A stretch of DNA of 64,000 bases from an uncultured Flavobacteriales bacterium (GTDB taxonomy: Bacteria; Bacteroidota; Bacteroidia; Flavobacteriales_G; Salibacteraceae). Below the pieces are notes generated by a model. It was not told where the DNA came from. It saw only the letters and a list, made by a program, of their open reading frames with translations, and ran no database searches. Position 1 is the stretch's first letter. The number at the start of each line of letters is the position of its first letter. Positions 24,206-32,548 of the stretch are shown here, piece by piece. Where the stretch lies: NCBI GenBank assembly GCA_937121175.1, contig CAKZKD010000004.1, positions 310,001-374,000 on the forward strand, given 5' to 3'. The position numbers were made by a program, and so were the translations under genes.

Positions 24206-24828
24206 TGTTCACCAGACTCAAAAACTACGTAACTCCAATTCTAGTAATCCTTCATGCCGTTGGATTAGCGGGTATGCTTGCTTTTCCGGAAATGAACATG
24301 AAGTCAATTTCATCCTTGAATTTGATAACTTCTTTGTTACTGATTTTACTTCCAGCACCAATTGACCAATTGTACAAAAAAATTGGAATTGTCTTTCTAT
24401 TGGGATTGGCGGTAGAGGTATTGGGGGTTTCAACAGGTTATCCTTTTGGGAGTTACCACTACGGAGAAAGTTTAGGTAGAAAAGTATTTGAAGTCCCTCT
24501 TGTTATTGGAATCAATTGGTTTTTGACCGCCTACATAAGCTACCATGTTGCAAAGAGTTTCCTTAAAAATCAGCTCGCTCGTATTATTGCTTCTACTGGC
24601 CTCATGCTTATTCTTGATTTTCTAATAGAACCCGTTGCCCCAAAATTGGATTATTGGTATTGGGCAGACGACATCATTCCGACAATGAATTTTGTGAGTT
24701 GGTATTTGGTTGGTTTGGCCTGTGTTTATATCATAGACCTTAATAATCAGGAAACGATAAACCGTTCGGCTCGAAATCTGTTTTTTATACAATTGGTTTT
24801 CTTTGCAGCACTAAACTTGTTTTTGTAA
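24205..24828 (+). CDS. cruF: CruF-like carotenoid 1',2'-hydratase (DUF422)
   Basis: This integral membrane protein (207 residues, about seven hydrophobic segments) belongs to the DUF422/CruF family, which adds water across the 1',2' double bond of the acyclic psi end. Typical segments are EVLGVSTGYPFGSYHYGE (about 72-89), PLVIGINWF and the acidic LILDFLIEPVAPKLDYWYW. It starts on the A of the crtD stop in a TAATG overlap and ends in another with crtZ. Together with CrtD it would modify the open end of a monocyclic carotenoid. The reaction is from family knowledge. Confidence 0.85.
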   Translation: MFTRLKNYVTPILVILHAVGLAGMLAFPEMNMKSISSLNLITSLLLILLPAPIDQLYKKIGIVFLLGLAVEVLGVSTGYPFGSYHYGESLGRKVFEVPLVIGINWFLTAYISYHVAKSFLKNQLARIIASTGLMLILDFLIEPVAPKLDYWYWADDIIPTMNFVSWYLVGLACVYIIDLNNQETINRSARNLFFIQLVFFAALNLFL

Positions 24829-25277
24829 TGATGTGGATACTCGTTCCAGCAACGTTTTTATTTATGGAGTTCATGGCTTGGTTCATGCACAAATACGTTA
24901 TGCACGGTTTTATGTGGTATTTCCATAAAGACCATCACCAAACCGAACCTGGTTTTTTTGAAAGAAACGACGTGTTTTTTCTAATGTTCGCTATTCCAAG
25001 TTGGCTGCTCATTATGTTCGGAATGATGGCCGGAAACGATTTTAGAGTTTTTATTGGTCTTGGAATATTAGCGTATGGACTTTGCTACTTTTTGGTACAT
25101 GATGTTTTGATTCACCAACGGTTCAAGTGGTTTCGAAATACCAAAAACTGGTACGCCAGGGCGGTGCGAAAAGCACATTACGTGCACCACCGATACAAAG
25201 ACAAAGAAGACGGCGAAAATTTTGGTATGTTGGTAGTTCCTATGCACTACTTCAAAGAAGCCTTTAAAAGACGCTAA
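24828..25277 (+). CDS. crtZ: Beta-carotene hydroxylase
   Basis: CrtZ is a membrane di-iron hydroxylase that adds the 3-hydroxy group to beta-ionone rings. The 149 residues carry the complete histidine set: HKYVMH near 22-27, HKDHH near 34-38, HDVLIH near 91-96, and HYVHH near 114-118. Hydrophobic segments lie between them. It is translationally coupled to cruF and crtY by TAATG overlaps. Confidence 0.93.
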   Translation: MMWILVPATFLFMEFMAWFMHKYVMHGFMWYFHKDHHQTEPGFFERNDVFFLMFAIPSWLLIMFGMMAGNDFRVFIGLGILAYGLCYFLVHDVLIHQRFKWFRNTKNWYARAVRKAHYVHHRYKDKEDGENFGMLVVPMHYFKEAFKRR

Positions 25278-25990
25278 TGGAAACTCCATACTTGTACTTG
25301 CTAATAAATGCCTTTACTCTTATTGGACCTCTATTGTTGAGTTTTGATAAAAAAGTAGCATTCTATGAGGTACTGCCAAAAGCTATTATGGCTGCATTCA
25401 TTGTAGCTGTTCCATTTTTAATTTGGGATGAAATTTTTACGCAAGCTGGCTTTTGGGGATTTAATCCAGACTACCTATCGGGCATTTATATTTCAAGTTT
25501 ACCAATAGAAGAAGTACTGTTCTTTTTTACCATTCCGATTGCCTGTACCTTTATTTACGCTTGCTTAAACAACTGGTTACCGGAAAATGCTTTGGCGGCA
25601 AAAGAGAAACGTATTACGAGTGGACTTTTTATTTTCCTATTACCTCTAATTTTCATCCACCGTGAGTTTTGGTACACCGTTACCACGTTCAGCTTATTGG
25701 CCATTTTTCTGGGCTATTTAAGATGGTACACAGAAACACCTTACATGCATTATGTCTATAGAGCTTATTTAGTTTGTCTGATTCCATTTTGCGTTGTCAA
25801 CGGGATTTTAACGGGTTCTATGATTGCTGAACCTGTAGTTTGGTACAATGATGATGCTTTTACTAGTATTCGTCTAGGTACAATTCCTTTTGAAGATTTC
25901 TTGTATGGTTTTCTGCTTGTACTTGCCAACATAGTAGTCATCGAACGATTGAGTACGCGTAAGCCAGGGTTAATTCGATTTGCTAAATAA
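25277..25990 (+). CDS. Lycopene beta-cyclase, fused CrtYc-CrtYd type
   Basis: The protein (237 residues) is the membrane-embedded lycopene cyclase built from two tandem CrtYc/CrtYd-like halves, as found in Bacteroidota. The first half has FLIWDEIFTQAGFWGFNPDYLSG and the conserved PIEEVLFFFTIP (about 76-87). The second half repeats the pattern with WYNDDAFTSIRLGTIPFEDFLYGF. It cyclises psi ends of lycopene to beta rings. With cruF and crtD in the same operon it likely cyclises just one end. It is the last coupled gene of the cluster. Confidence 0.9.
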   Translation: METPYLYLLINAFTLIGPLLLSFDKKVAFYEVLPKAIMAAFIVAVPFLIWDEIFTQAGFWGFNPDYLSGIYISSLPIEEVLFFFTIPIACTFIYACLNNWLPENALAAKEKRITSGLFIFLLPLIFIHREFWYTVTTFSLLAIFLGYLRWYTETPYMHYVYRAYLVCLIPFCVVNGILTGSMIAEPVVWYNDDAFTSIRLGTIPFEDFLYGFLLVLANIVVIERLSTRKPGLIRFAK

Positions 25991-26014
25991 GCCTTTATAA
26001 CTACATTTGAATTC

Positions 26015-27979
26015 ATGAAAAAATCAACCTTAAAGGCTATTATTCATGCCGTACTTTGTAGCATAATACTAGCTGCTGGAAATCAAACAAATGCGCAGCA
26101 ACTAGACTCTAATTATTATACAAGTAAATTTGAGGAAGACATTTTTAAAAAACTTGAGAATTCAGAAAATGTTCAACCTCTAGAAATATTACTTGGAATT
26201 GAACATTCCGACCAATTGGAACGCACCGTTAGAAATGAATTAGAAATGCTAATTCACGACATTAGGGCTATTGGAATAGAATCGAAAAAAACGAAAAAGC
26301 AGATTCAGATTATTTACAAAATGGTTCACGAAAGAATGTTGGACCAATACCTGCTCGATGCTGACTTCAACCAAATATTCCAAAAAGGCAAATACAACTG
26401 TGCTAGTGCAAGCGCCTTGTACGCTCTGATTTTTGATGAATTTAAAATTCCTTACCAAATTAAGGAACTTCCAAGTCACGTGTATATAGTTGGGAACCCA
26501 GGTGGAAAGGAAATTATGGTGGAATCTACTGACCCAAACAAAGGAACCTTTGTAATAGATTTAAAAGAAAAAGAGCGTATCGTTAGATACCTAGCCTCCA
26601 ATAAAATTATTGGGCGGCAAGAATATGAAAGTACCTCACCAGAAATGCTTTACGAAAAGTACTACAACACTACCAAGAATATCAATTCCACGGAGTTGGC
26701 AGCATTGATTTATTACAACAAAGGTGTTTTTAATTATCAGAAAAAAGCTTATCGTTCGGCCGCAGTCGATATGGAAAAATGTCACAAAATTTATCCATCC
26801 GAAATTGCTGGTTATATGCTAACAGCTATTTATGAAAATGATCTGAGAACGCAGATTCAAGAAAAGCAATACCAACCTAATACTTTAGTAAAATATTTGA
26901 GTAACAACGGGGATAAAATTGAAGCTAAACAATTTGGTTTTGAGTTTTTCCGCGCATTTTCTATCGATAAAGGAATCAATAATCCAAATGTAGAGGAGTA
27001 CAAATCGTTTTATTCCGTGCTTAGAACTAATTTACCAGACACTTTTAATTTGGACGAATACAACCAGATTTATTATCGAGTACTAGCCTACACACTTTAT
27101 GCAAATGCCAAATATTCAGAAGCATTATCAGAGTTATATTCTGCATTTGTTGCCAACCCAGAGAACTTGCAAACCAAAGAAATGATTGTTGAGTCCTTTT
27201 CGAAACACATAATGGATGATAAAAATCATGAGGCGGCCATTGATTCCATTGAAAATTACATCGAAATATTTCCTTTTCTTGGGAAAAATAAAGGAGTGCA
27301 ACAGTACTACACGTATTGTTTACTAAGAGCGGCATACGAAACTTGCTTCTTCAAAAAAATTGAAAGAAGTGATGAACTGCTTCGCCGTTTTGAACAATCT
27401 ATTTCAGATATCGAACCATTTGACTATGAGCGCGACTATTTTGCTCAGATTTATCAAAACATTTCTTTGCTGTATTTAGAGAGGAATCAGGTTTCGAAGT
27501 CGATGAGCATATTAAAAAAAGGGATGAAAATTGACCCTACATCTATTCCATTGATTGAACAGATTAATAAAATGAGGCAACTCATTAATACTAGTTACAT
27601 TTCGGAATCTAGTAAATCTGCACCATTGTCGAGAGAAGAAAAATTTAAACGAGACACTAAACTTTATCTGAACCAATGCTGGACAATAGATAAAGTATAT
27701 AACAAGGACGACAAAAGAATTCGGCCGCCCAAGCAAATTAAATTTGACCTTAATTCCGATAAAACTGCAACATATACCATTGGCAAAAAACGCAATTCTG
27801 GTAAGTGGTCCTTACGGACAAAAAGTAGGTTATTGTATTTAATTCCGGAGACAAACAAGAGTAACTATAGCATGCTTAAAATCGAGAAAATTGAAGCAGA
27901 CCACATGCGAGTTCGCTCTTTTGAGGGTAAAAAAATAAATCGGTATTATATTACTTTGAAGACCTGTGAAACGAACTAG
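26015..27979 (+). CDS. Exported TPR protein with transglutaminase-like domain
   Basis: The 654-residue protein begins with a signal peptide ending near Ala27 (AAGNQTNAQQ). A transglutaminase-like core follows near residues 105-185: KYNCASASALYALIF supplies Cys, ELPSHVYIVG supplies His, and VESTDPNKG supplies Asp. Residues of about 220-530 are helical TPR-like repeats. The C-terminal about 110 residues are beta-rich (KQIKFDLNSDKTATYTIG). Bacterial transglutaminase-like folds of this type are mostly cysteine peptidases. The substrate is unknown. It starts 24 bases after the carotenoid cyclase stop, so read-through is possible, although a link in function is not evident. Confidence 0.78.
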   Translation: MKKSTLKAIIHAVLCSIILAAGNQTNAQQLDSNYYTSKFEEDIFKKLENSENVQPLEILLGIEHSDQLERTVRNELEMLIHDIRAIGIESKKTKKQIQIIYKMVHERMLDQYLLDADFNQIFQKGKYNCASASALYALIFDEFKIPYQIKELPSHVYIVGNPGGKEIMVESTDPNKGTFVIDLKEKERIVRYLASNKIIGRQEYESTSPEMLYEKYYNTTKNINSTELAALIYYNKGVFNYQKKAYRSAAVDMEKCHKIYPSEIAGYMLTAIYENDLRTQIQEKQYQPNTLVKYLSNNGDKIEAKQFGFEFFRAFSIDKGINNPNVEEYKSFYSVLRTNLPDTFNLDEYNQIYYRVLAYTLYANAKYSEALSELYSAFVANPENLQTKEMIVESFSKHIMDDKNHEAAIDSIENYIEIFPFLGKNKGVQQYYTYCLLRAAYETCFFKKIERSDELLRRFEQSISDIEPFDYERDYFAQIYQNISLLYLERNQVSKSMSILKKGMKIDPTSIPLIEQINKMRQLINTSYISESSKSAPLSREEKFKRDTKLYLNQCWTIDKVYNKDDKRIRPPKQIKFDLNSDKTATYTIGKKRNSGKWSLRTKSRLLYLIPETNKSNYSMLKIEKIEADHMRVRSFEGKKINRYYITLKTCETN

Positions 27980-28042
27980 AAGCTAACTACATTCTTCATT
28001 CTAAATTATTCATGTCTCCGAAAAAACATTTAAGCGTATTAA

Positions 28043-28054
28043 ATGTATATACAT
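28043..28054. promoter_or_regulatory. 12-bp perfect palindrome upstream of the MarR gene
   Basis: ATGTATATACAT is a perfect palindrome, 26 bases before the ATG of the MarR-type regulator and followed by further CAT/ATG half-sites. It is a reasonable autoregulatory operator for a dimeric winged-helix protein. Confidence 0.5.
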
Positions 28055-28080
28055 GTAATGTTTTCACATACATTTGATGC

Positions 28081-28530
28081 ATGGTTAAAATCGAGGAAGA
28101 AATACAGCAAAAAAGTTTTCATAGTTCGCAACAAAAAGCGATTGTAAACTTGTTGTACACTCAGGGCATCATTGGTACAAAACAGCATCATGCGCTTAAA
28201 CCATTTGGTTTGAGTATTCAACAATTTAACCTATTGCGAATTCTACGAGGACAATACCCAAACCCTGCTTCCGTAAAATTATTAACCGAACGTATGATTG
28301 ATAAAATGAGTAATGCATCTCGTTTGGTTGACAAACTTTTAAGCAAAGGATTAGTGGAAAGAAAAAGCAACGAAATTGATAGAAGGCAAGTAGATATAGT
28401 ATTAAGCGAAAAGGGAATTTCCATTCTCAAATCTGCATCTAAAGTTATGGACGGTATTATGGAATCCTTCCCTCTTTCTGACACCGAAGCGGAACAACTT
28501 AGTGTGTTATTAGATAAATTAAGAGGATAG
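28081..28530 (+). CDS. MarR-family transcriptional regulator
   Basis: This 149-residue winged-helix protein shows the MarR layout: GLSIQQFNLLRILRGQYPN near 49-67, the recognition-helix region LLTERMIDKMSNASRLVDKLLSKGLVERKSNEIDRR near 71-106, and the wing VDIVLSEKGI. MarR proteins bind palindromes as dimers and respond to small phenolic or oxidative signals. A 12-bp palindrome lies in its own upstream region. No obvious target operon is adjacent, and the neighbouring subtilase gene is convergent. Confidence 0.92.
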   Translation: MVKIEEEIQQKSFHSSQQKAIVNLLYTQGIIGTKQHHALKPFGLSIQQFNLLRILRGQYPNPASVKLLTERMIDKMSNASRLVDKLLSKGLVERKSNEIDRRQVDIVLSEKGISILKSASKVMDGIMESFPLSDTEAEQLSVLLDKLRG

Positions 28531-28651
28531 GTGTGGGTAGAAGTGACTATGAAATTAAAAGTAAAAACTGTTCCCCAGCTTTGCGGCAGTAACCCTAATT
28601 TTTAAGCGTGTCAATGCTTTTAATGGGTTAATAATACCATCTAACCATTTA

Positions 28652-30340
28652 TTAATCCACCCAAGAATATTTCAATTTCCAACCATTTGATGTAATCTTA
28701 TCATCAGTCAAAAACCACAGTAATATTTCGTTTGAAATTGAGGTAATAATTGGAGGCTTATTATGACCACTAAACTTTGCTAAAACATTTGGTTGCAATG
28801 TTTTTCTGCCGTTAAAAACCCAAACGAAGTCTCGGTTGGGTTCAGTATTCATTTCAACGAACTCAATTTTTATTCTTTTTCCAATTGGTGCAGTAATTAC
28901 CCACTTGCATTCGCACCTGTTGGAATAATTAAATTCTCTGCTGCCATCCGAAATTTCAATACCTTCAGCATTTATGTATTTAGTTCCCGTACAATACAGC
29001 TTTGCTGAATCAAGCACGATCACCTTATAATCTAATCGTGATGATTTTTTTGATTTAGTTTCAACTTCAAAGCTGGAACCGTTTATGACATAAACGTTGT
29101 CTCGACTTTTTTCTTTTGATGAAATTTCAAAGCTTGTATCTGAATTAGAAACTAACCAGCGATATTTAGGCTTTTTTGCTTTACTTAAATCAGGTTCCAA
29201 CTCAAAACCATAAAAAGAAGAACCAGCCATTACGTTATACTTCTTTTTACTCATTTTCTTGGTATAGTACATTGAACCATCCAGCTGCTCGTTGTTATAA
29301 AGATGCTCAGCTTCGTTTGGACTATCTAAAAGCAATAAACACTTTTTAAGACATGGAATTCCAGACCCTAAACTCCCTCCAAATGATGGGTTCTGTCTAT
29401 TAATCGGGGTGGAGGTGTACTTGAAGGCAGCTAGTAAATCATTTCTGGACGCATCCTCATTTTCGGCAAGTGCAATTCCATAAACCCCTGCAAATAAAGC
29501 TACTGCAGCAGAAGTACCATCTGCATAGAAAAAAGCTCGAATATTACTGGCATGACCCGCTCTAACACTGTCCCCAGAGCAAGTAAAGTCAATCTCTTTT
29601 CCATAATTAGAGGTTGCAATTAATCGTTGATTTCCGTCAATTGCTGTAATACCAATTACTGAATTGTGTTTAGCAGGATTTAAAACTTTTCTATAATTAT
29701 TTCCAGCAGAACCTATTATCTGAATTCCTTTTTCAGAAGCAAGATTTAATATTGCTTTTTGATCTCTAGTCAATTCACCACCACTCCACGCACAACAAAT
29801 AACATCAGGATTAAGGGAAATTGCATACTCAACACCTTTATAGCCGTCTTTCACATACGATTTAGATTCTGTGTCAGTAACAGTTTTAATCGGAATTATA
29901 CTTAAATGTTTTGAAGCATTCTTACCATAAGCTCTAGTAAAACAGGTTGAAATAATAGAAGCTACCATCGTCCCATGATAAAACTCATTTTCTAAACCCT
30001 CGGGGGGAAGCACATTGTTATCCAAGTCGGAAATATCAAACCCCGATACATCGTCAATGTAGCCGTTTCTATCATCGTCAACATTGTTACCAGCAATCTC
30101 TTTGCTATTTACATAGATAAAAGGAGATAGCAACTCATGGTGTAAATTGAAGGCATCATCTACAATAGCTACCACTACTTTTTTAGAATGATTGCTTTCT
30201 ATCAGGCTAGGAATGGCAAGCTGGTCATATGCAGCAAATGAGAAATGTTCTACACGTTCTTGGCCAGATAAAACCATAGCAAACAAAAAAGCTGCTCCTG
30301 ATAGGAGCAGCTTTTCAACATAATAAATATTAATTTTCAA
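28652..30340 (-). CDS. Subtilisin-family (S8) serine protease with C-terminal CUB domain
   Basis: The 562-residue secreted protease starts with a signal peptide (residues 1-26, LLLSGAAFLFAMVLSG core). The catalytic triad is visible: Asp61 in VAIVDDAF, His122 in FYHGTMVAS and Ser277 in ADGTSAAV, with SAGNNY as the oxyanion-site Asn. The C-terminal about 110 residues form a CUB-like domain: CTGTKYINAEG at the start, then ECKWVITAPIGKRIKIEF and ILLWFLTDD. It follows the tail-collar gene by 17 bases on the same strand. A terminator-like hairpin lies inside its signal-peptide codons. No T9SS sorting domain is present; CUB may target the surface. Confidence 0.9.
   Translation of the reverse strand: MKINIYYVEKLLLSGAAFLFAMVLSGQERVEHFSFAAYDQLAIPSLIESNHSKKVVVAIVDDAFNLHHELLSPFIYVNSKEIAGNNVDDDRNGYIDDVSGFDISDLDNNVLPPEGLENEFYHGTMVASIISTCFTRAYGKNASKHLSIIPIKTVTDTESKSYVKDGYKGVEYAISLNPDVICCAWSGGELTRDQKAILNLASEKGIQIIGSAGNNYRKVLNPAKHNSVIGITAIDGNQRLIATSNYGKEIDFTCSGDSVRAGHASNIRAFFYADGTSAAVALFAGVYGIALAENEDASRNDLLAAFKYTSTPINRQNPSFGGSLGSGIPCLKKCLLLLDSPNEAEHLYNNEQLDGSMYYTKKMSKKKYNVMAGSSFYGFELEPDLSKAKKPKYRWLVSNSDTSFEISSKEKSRDNVYVINGSSFEVETKSKKSSRLDYKVIVLDSAKLYCTGTKYINAEGIEISDGSREFNYSNRCECKWVITAPIGKRIKIEFVEMNTEPNRDFVWVFNGRKTLQPNVLAKFSGHNKPPIITSISNEILLWFLTDDKITSNGWKLKYSWVD
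30287..30315 (-). terminator. Terminator-like hairpin inside the signal-peptide codons of the subtilase
   Basis: A 13-base stem AAAAGCTGCTCCT pairs perfectly with AGGAGCAGCTTTT across a three-base loop, and on the minus strand T-rich sequence follows (TTTTTTGTTT). It lies 40-60 bases after the stop of the collar gene and 25 bases into the subtilase reading frame. It could end the upstream transcript or attenuate subtilase expression. Confidence 0.65.
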
Positions 30341-30357
30341 CTTAACAGCCGATATCT

Positions 30358-31965
30358 TTATTGAATAACAATAGAATGGTTGTGAGCTGGAAGGTTACTA
30401 GTGGAAAGAACATTTGATTGTGAACCACCTCTACTACCCAAAGTTCTATTCGTTAATCCAGAGCCTTGGCCTTCGTGAATCGCTGTTCTTCCCCTTAAGT
30501 CAGGAACTCCAAACGTTGTAATTCCATTTCCACCATATATAGTTCCTACTAAGGAATACGCTGCAGGATAAGAGTTTATTGAGAGCAATTGTCCATCGCA
30601 GAACGTCCAGTTTTTAGGAGCAAAGTTCCCTGCAAAAGTCATTATCTCGGCAATAAACGGATTTTGACTGTTTCTTGATGGATAAATTCCGTTTAAGCAA
30701 AAACAAAAGTTAAGGGTCAGGAACGGTTGCATGTTATTCACTGCAGTTGCAGAACCCGTATTTCCAGTTAGTATATTTTTTGCTACCCAATTCGTACCGT
30801 CAAACGTTAATAGGTTTCCGTTAACTGGAGTGTTATTGACAGTTACACCACCACTGTTTGATGGTAGAACAGCAAAGCCTCCTCCAGATAAGTACATAGT
30901 ATCATTACTAATACTCAATGTTTGAATTTCATTAGTCGAAGAAGCGTCTGGCAAGGTAACATTTCCTCCATTTTTACTTAGTGTTACAACTCCATTATTA
31001 ATAGAAAGTACCTGAATTTCATTTGTAATTGAACCGTCAATTTCACCAGTGATAGCTCCAGCTACAAACCCCATTGCAGCTACTTGAGAAGAATCTACTT
31101 TAGTATCGATAGCTGAAAGATTAACCGAATTTCCTCCTGTTATAGAAAGACTAGAACCACTAAATGATAATGTTTGAGCATCAGTATTCACCGTCTTTGG
31201 ACCAGCAACATAACCCATTGCAGCTACTTCGGTTGAGTCAACCTTAGTATCAGTGTCTATACCCGCCAAGTTTACCGAATTTCCATCAACAATAGAAATT
31301 GTGGTTCCAGAAAGCGATAATGTTTGATCATCTGTATCAACCGTTTTTGGACCTGCTACATATCCTAAAGCAGCTACACCAGCCGAATCTAATTGAGTAT
31401 CTGTATCAATTGTTTTAGGGCCTGCAACATAGCCAAATGACGCAATTCCTGCTGAATCCAACTCTCTATTCCAATTCGACGTATCAGCGGAGGTAATGGA
31501 AAAGGCTACTGAACCAGTAAATGCAGGATCTTTCTCATTTCTAGTTGAATCTGAGATTATTGATACTCCACTAAATGAAGCAAATGGAACACTAACTAGT
31601 TGACTAACAGCACTAATTGTGTAATTTGTTCCTCCAGCTGGATCAGTTTTCGTTTCAACAAAGTACGGCCCTGCAGACCAGTCGATTAATTTAAAATCAC
31701 CAAATGCGACAGTTCCAGAACCTATTTCTAATGATACCAATCCATTAGAATTAGTAGTGACAGCATGAGTCTCTTGGTAAACTAATGTTCCTGTTGCGGA
31801 ACCTTGAAGAATTGAAATTTCCATTGCGACAGCTTGAGACGCAATTAAAGTGTTATCCGTTGCTCTAAGAATACCTTGGAAGCTAAACTTTTCAGGAACC
31901 TGAGCCTGGGCATTACAAAGTATGGTGGCTATTGCAAAAGTTACAATTAGACTTATTCTCTTCAT
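30358..31965 (-). CDS. Exported repeat protein with circularly permuted phage-tail-collar domain
   Basis: The 535-residue protein has a signal peptide (residues 1-22) and an N-terminal domain (KFSFQGILRATDNTLI) seen in other Bacteroidota exported proteins. A central repeat region of about residues 165-320 follows, with units of the type VAAMGYVAGPKT. The last about 126 residues are a tail-collar (microcystin-dependent protein) domain in unusual order: the segment normally at the end (NNMQPFLTLNFCFCLNGIYPSRN, shortened here: residues 410-432) comes first, followed by PFIAEIMTFAGNFAPKNW and CDGQLLSI, and it ends at LPAHNHSIVIQ. It is probably cotranscribed with its T9SS neighbour (six bases upstream). 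Function is unknown, possibly adhesion. Confidence 0.82.
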   Translation of the reverse strand: MKRISLIVTFAIATILCNAQAQVPEKFSFQGILRATDNTLIASQAVAMEISILQGSATGTLVYQETHAVTTNSNGLVSLEIGSGTVAFGDFKLIDWSAGPYFVETKTDPAGGTNYTISAVSQLVSVPFASFSGVSIISDSTRNEKDPAFTGSVAFSITSADTSNWNRELDSAGIASFGYVAGPKTIDTDTQLDSAGVAALGYVAGPKTVDTDDQTLSLSGTTISIVDGNSVNLAGIDTDTKVDSTEVAAMGYVAGPKTVNTDAQTLSFSGSSLSITGGNSVNLSAIDTKVDSSQVAAMGFVAGAITGEIDGSITNEIQVLSINNGVVTLSKNGGNVTLPDASSTNEIQTLSISNDTMYLSGGGFAVLPSNSGGVTVNNTPVNGNLLTFDGTNWVAKNILTGNTGSATAVNNMQPFLTLNFCFCLNGIYPSRNSQNPFIAEIMTFAGNFAPKNWTFCDGQLLSINSYPAAYSLVGTIYGGNGITTFGVPDLRGRTAIHEGQGSGLTNRTLGSRGGSQSNVLSTSNLPAHNHSIVIQ

Positions 31966-31971
31966 TTTTAT

Positions 31972-32457
31972 TTAATTTTTAATTATTTGAAATGTTTTTT
32001 GTTGTTCACTACCATTATAGACAGTTAGGTAATAAGTTCCTGGTAGTTGACTCTCAAAATCAATCTCTGTTTTCTGAGCTTCAACTTCATTTTGCGTGAC
32101 AATCTTACCTTGAACGTCAACTACAGCAAAACTGAATTTAGATTCAATTTGAGCTCCAAACTCAAGGACTAGTTTGGTAGTCACTGGATTCGGGTAGGCA
32201 AGAAGTTTCAAACCAACTTCAAGGTTTTTATTTAAGTTGGTATAAAGATATATCTCAATTGGTTGTTGAACTCCTTCCGAAATTGTACCTCCCGTGCCTG
32301 TTGAACTCTGATACATAGTTTGACCAATTGAATATTCAATTGAACCTCCTGCACCTGAACCGCTTGCCCCCGATGTATGTACAGATGTCTGGCTAACGCC
32401 AGAAAACCCGAAAAAAAGGCACATACTTAAAGTTGATATTGAAAATAAATTTTTCAT
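31972..32457 (-). CDS. Small T9SS type A sorting domain protein
   Basis: The 161 residues comprise a signal peptide (1-22), a Gly/Ser-rich stretch with SIEYSIGQTMYQSSTGTGGTISEGVQQP, which is frequent in Bacteroidota exported proteins, and a T9SS type A sorting domain in the last 75 residues (LLAYPNPVTTKLVLEF, GTYYLTVYNG, FQIIKN). It would pass the outer membrane through the Por secretion system. It is the first gene of a set with the collar protein and the subtilase, and a good promoter box lies upstream. Confidence 0.9.
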   Translation of the reverse strand: MKNLFSISTLSMCLFFGFSGVSQTSVHTSGASGSGAGGSIEYSIGQTMYQSSTGTGGTISEGVQQPIEIYLYTNLNKNLEVGLKLLAYPNPVTTKLVLEFGAQIESKFSFAVVDVQGKIVTQNEVEAQKTEIDFESQLPGTYYLTVYNGSEQQKTFQIIKN

Positions 32458-32474
32458 TTTCTGTAAATTTCATG

Positions 32475-32482
32475 CAAAAGTA
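32475..32482 (-). promoter_or_regulatory. Putative -7 box of the T9SS/collar/subtilase operon
   Basis: On the minus strand this reads TACTTTTG, an exact TAnnTTTG match, 18 bases before the ATG at 32457. Confidence 0.6.
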
Positions 32483-32548
32483 AAATTTTTTAAATTAAAG
32501 CCTTGTGAAGAACGAACTATTTAATGAGATGTAATAAATAAAAATCTA

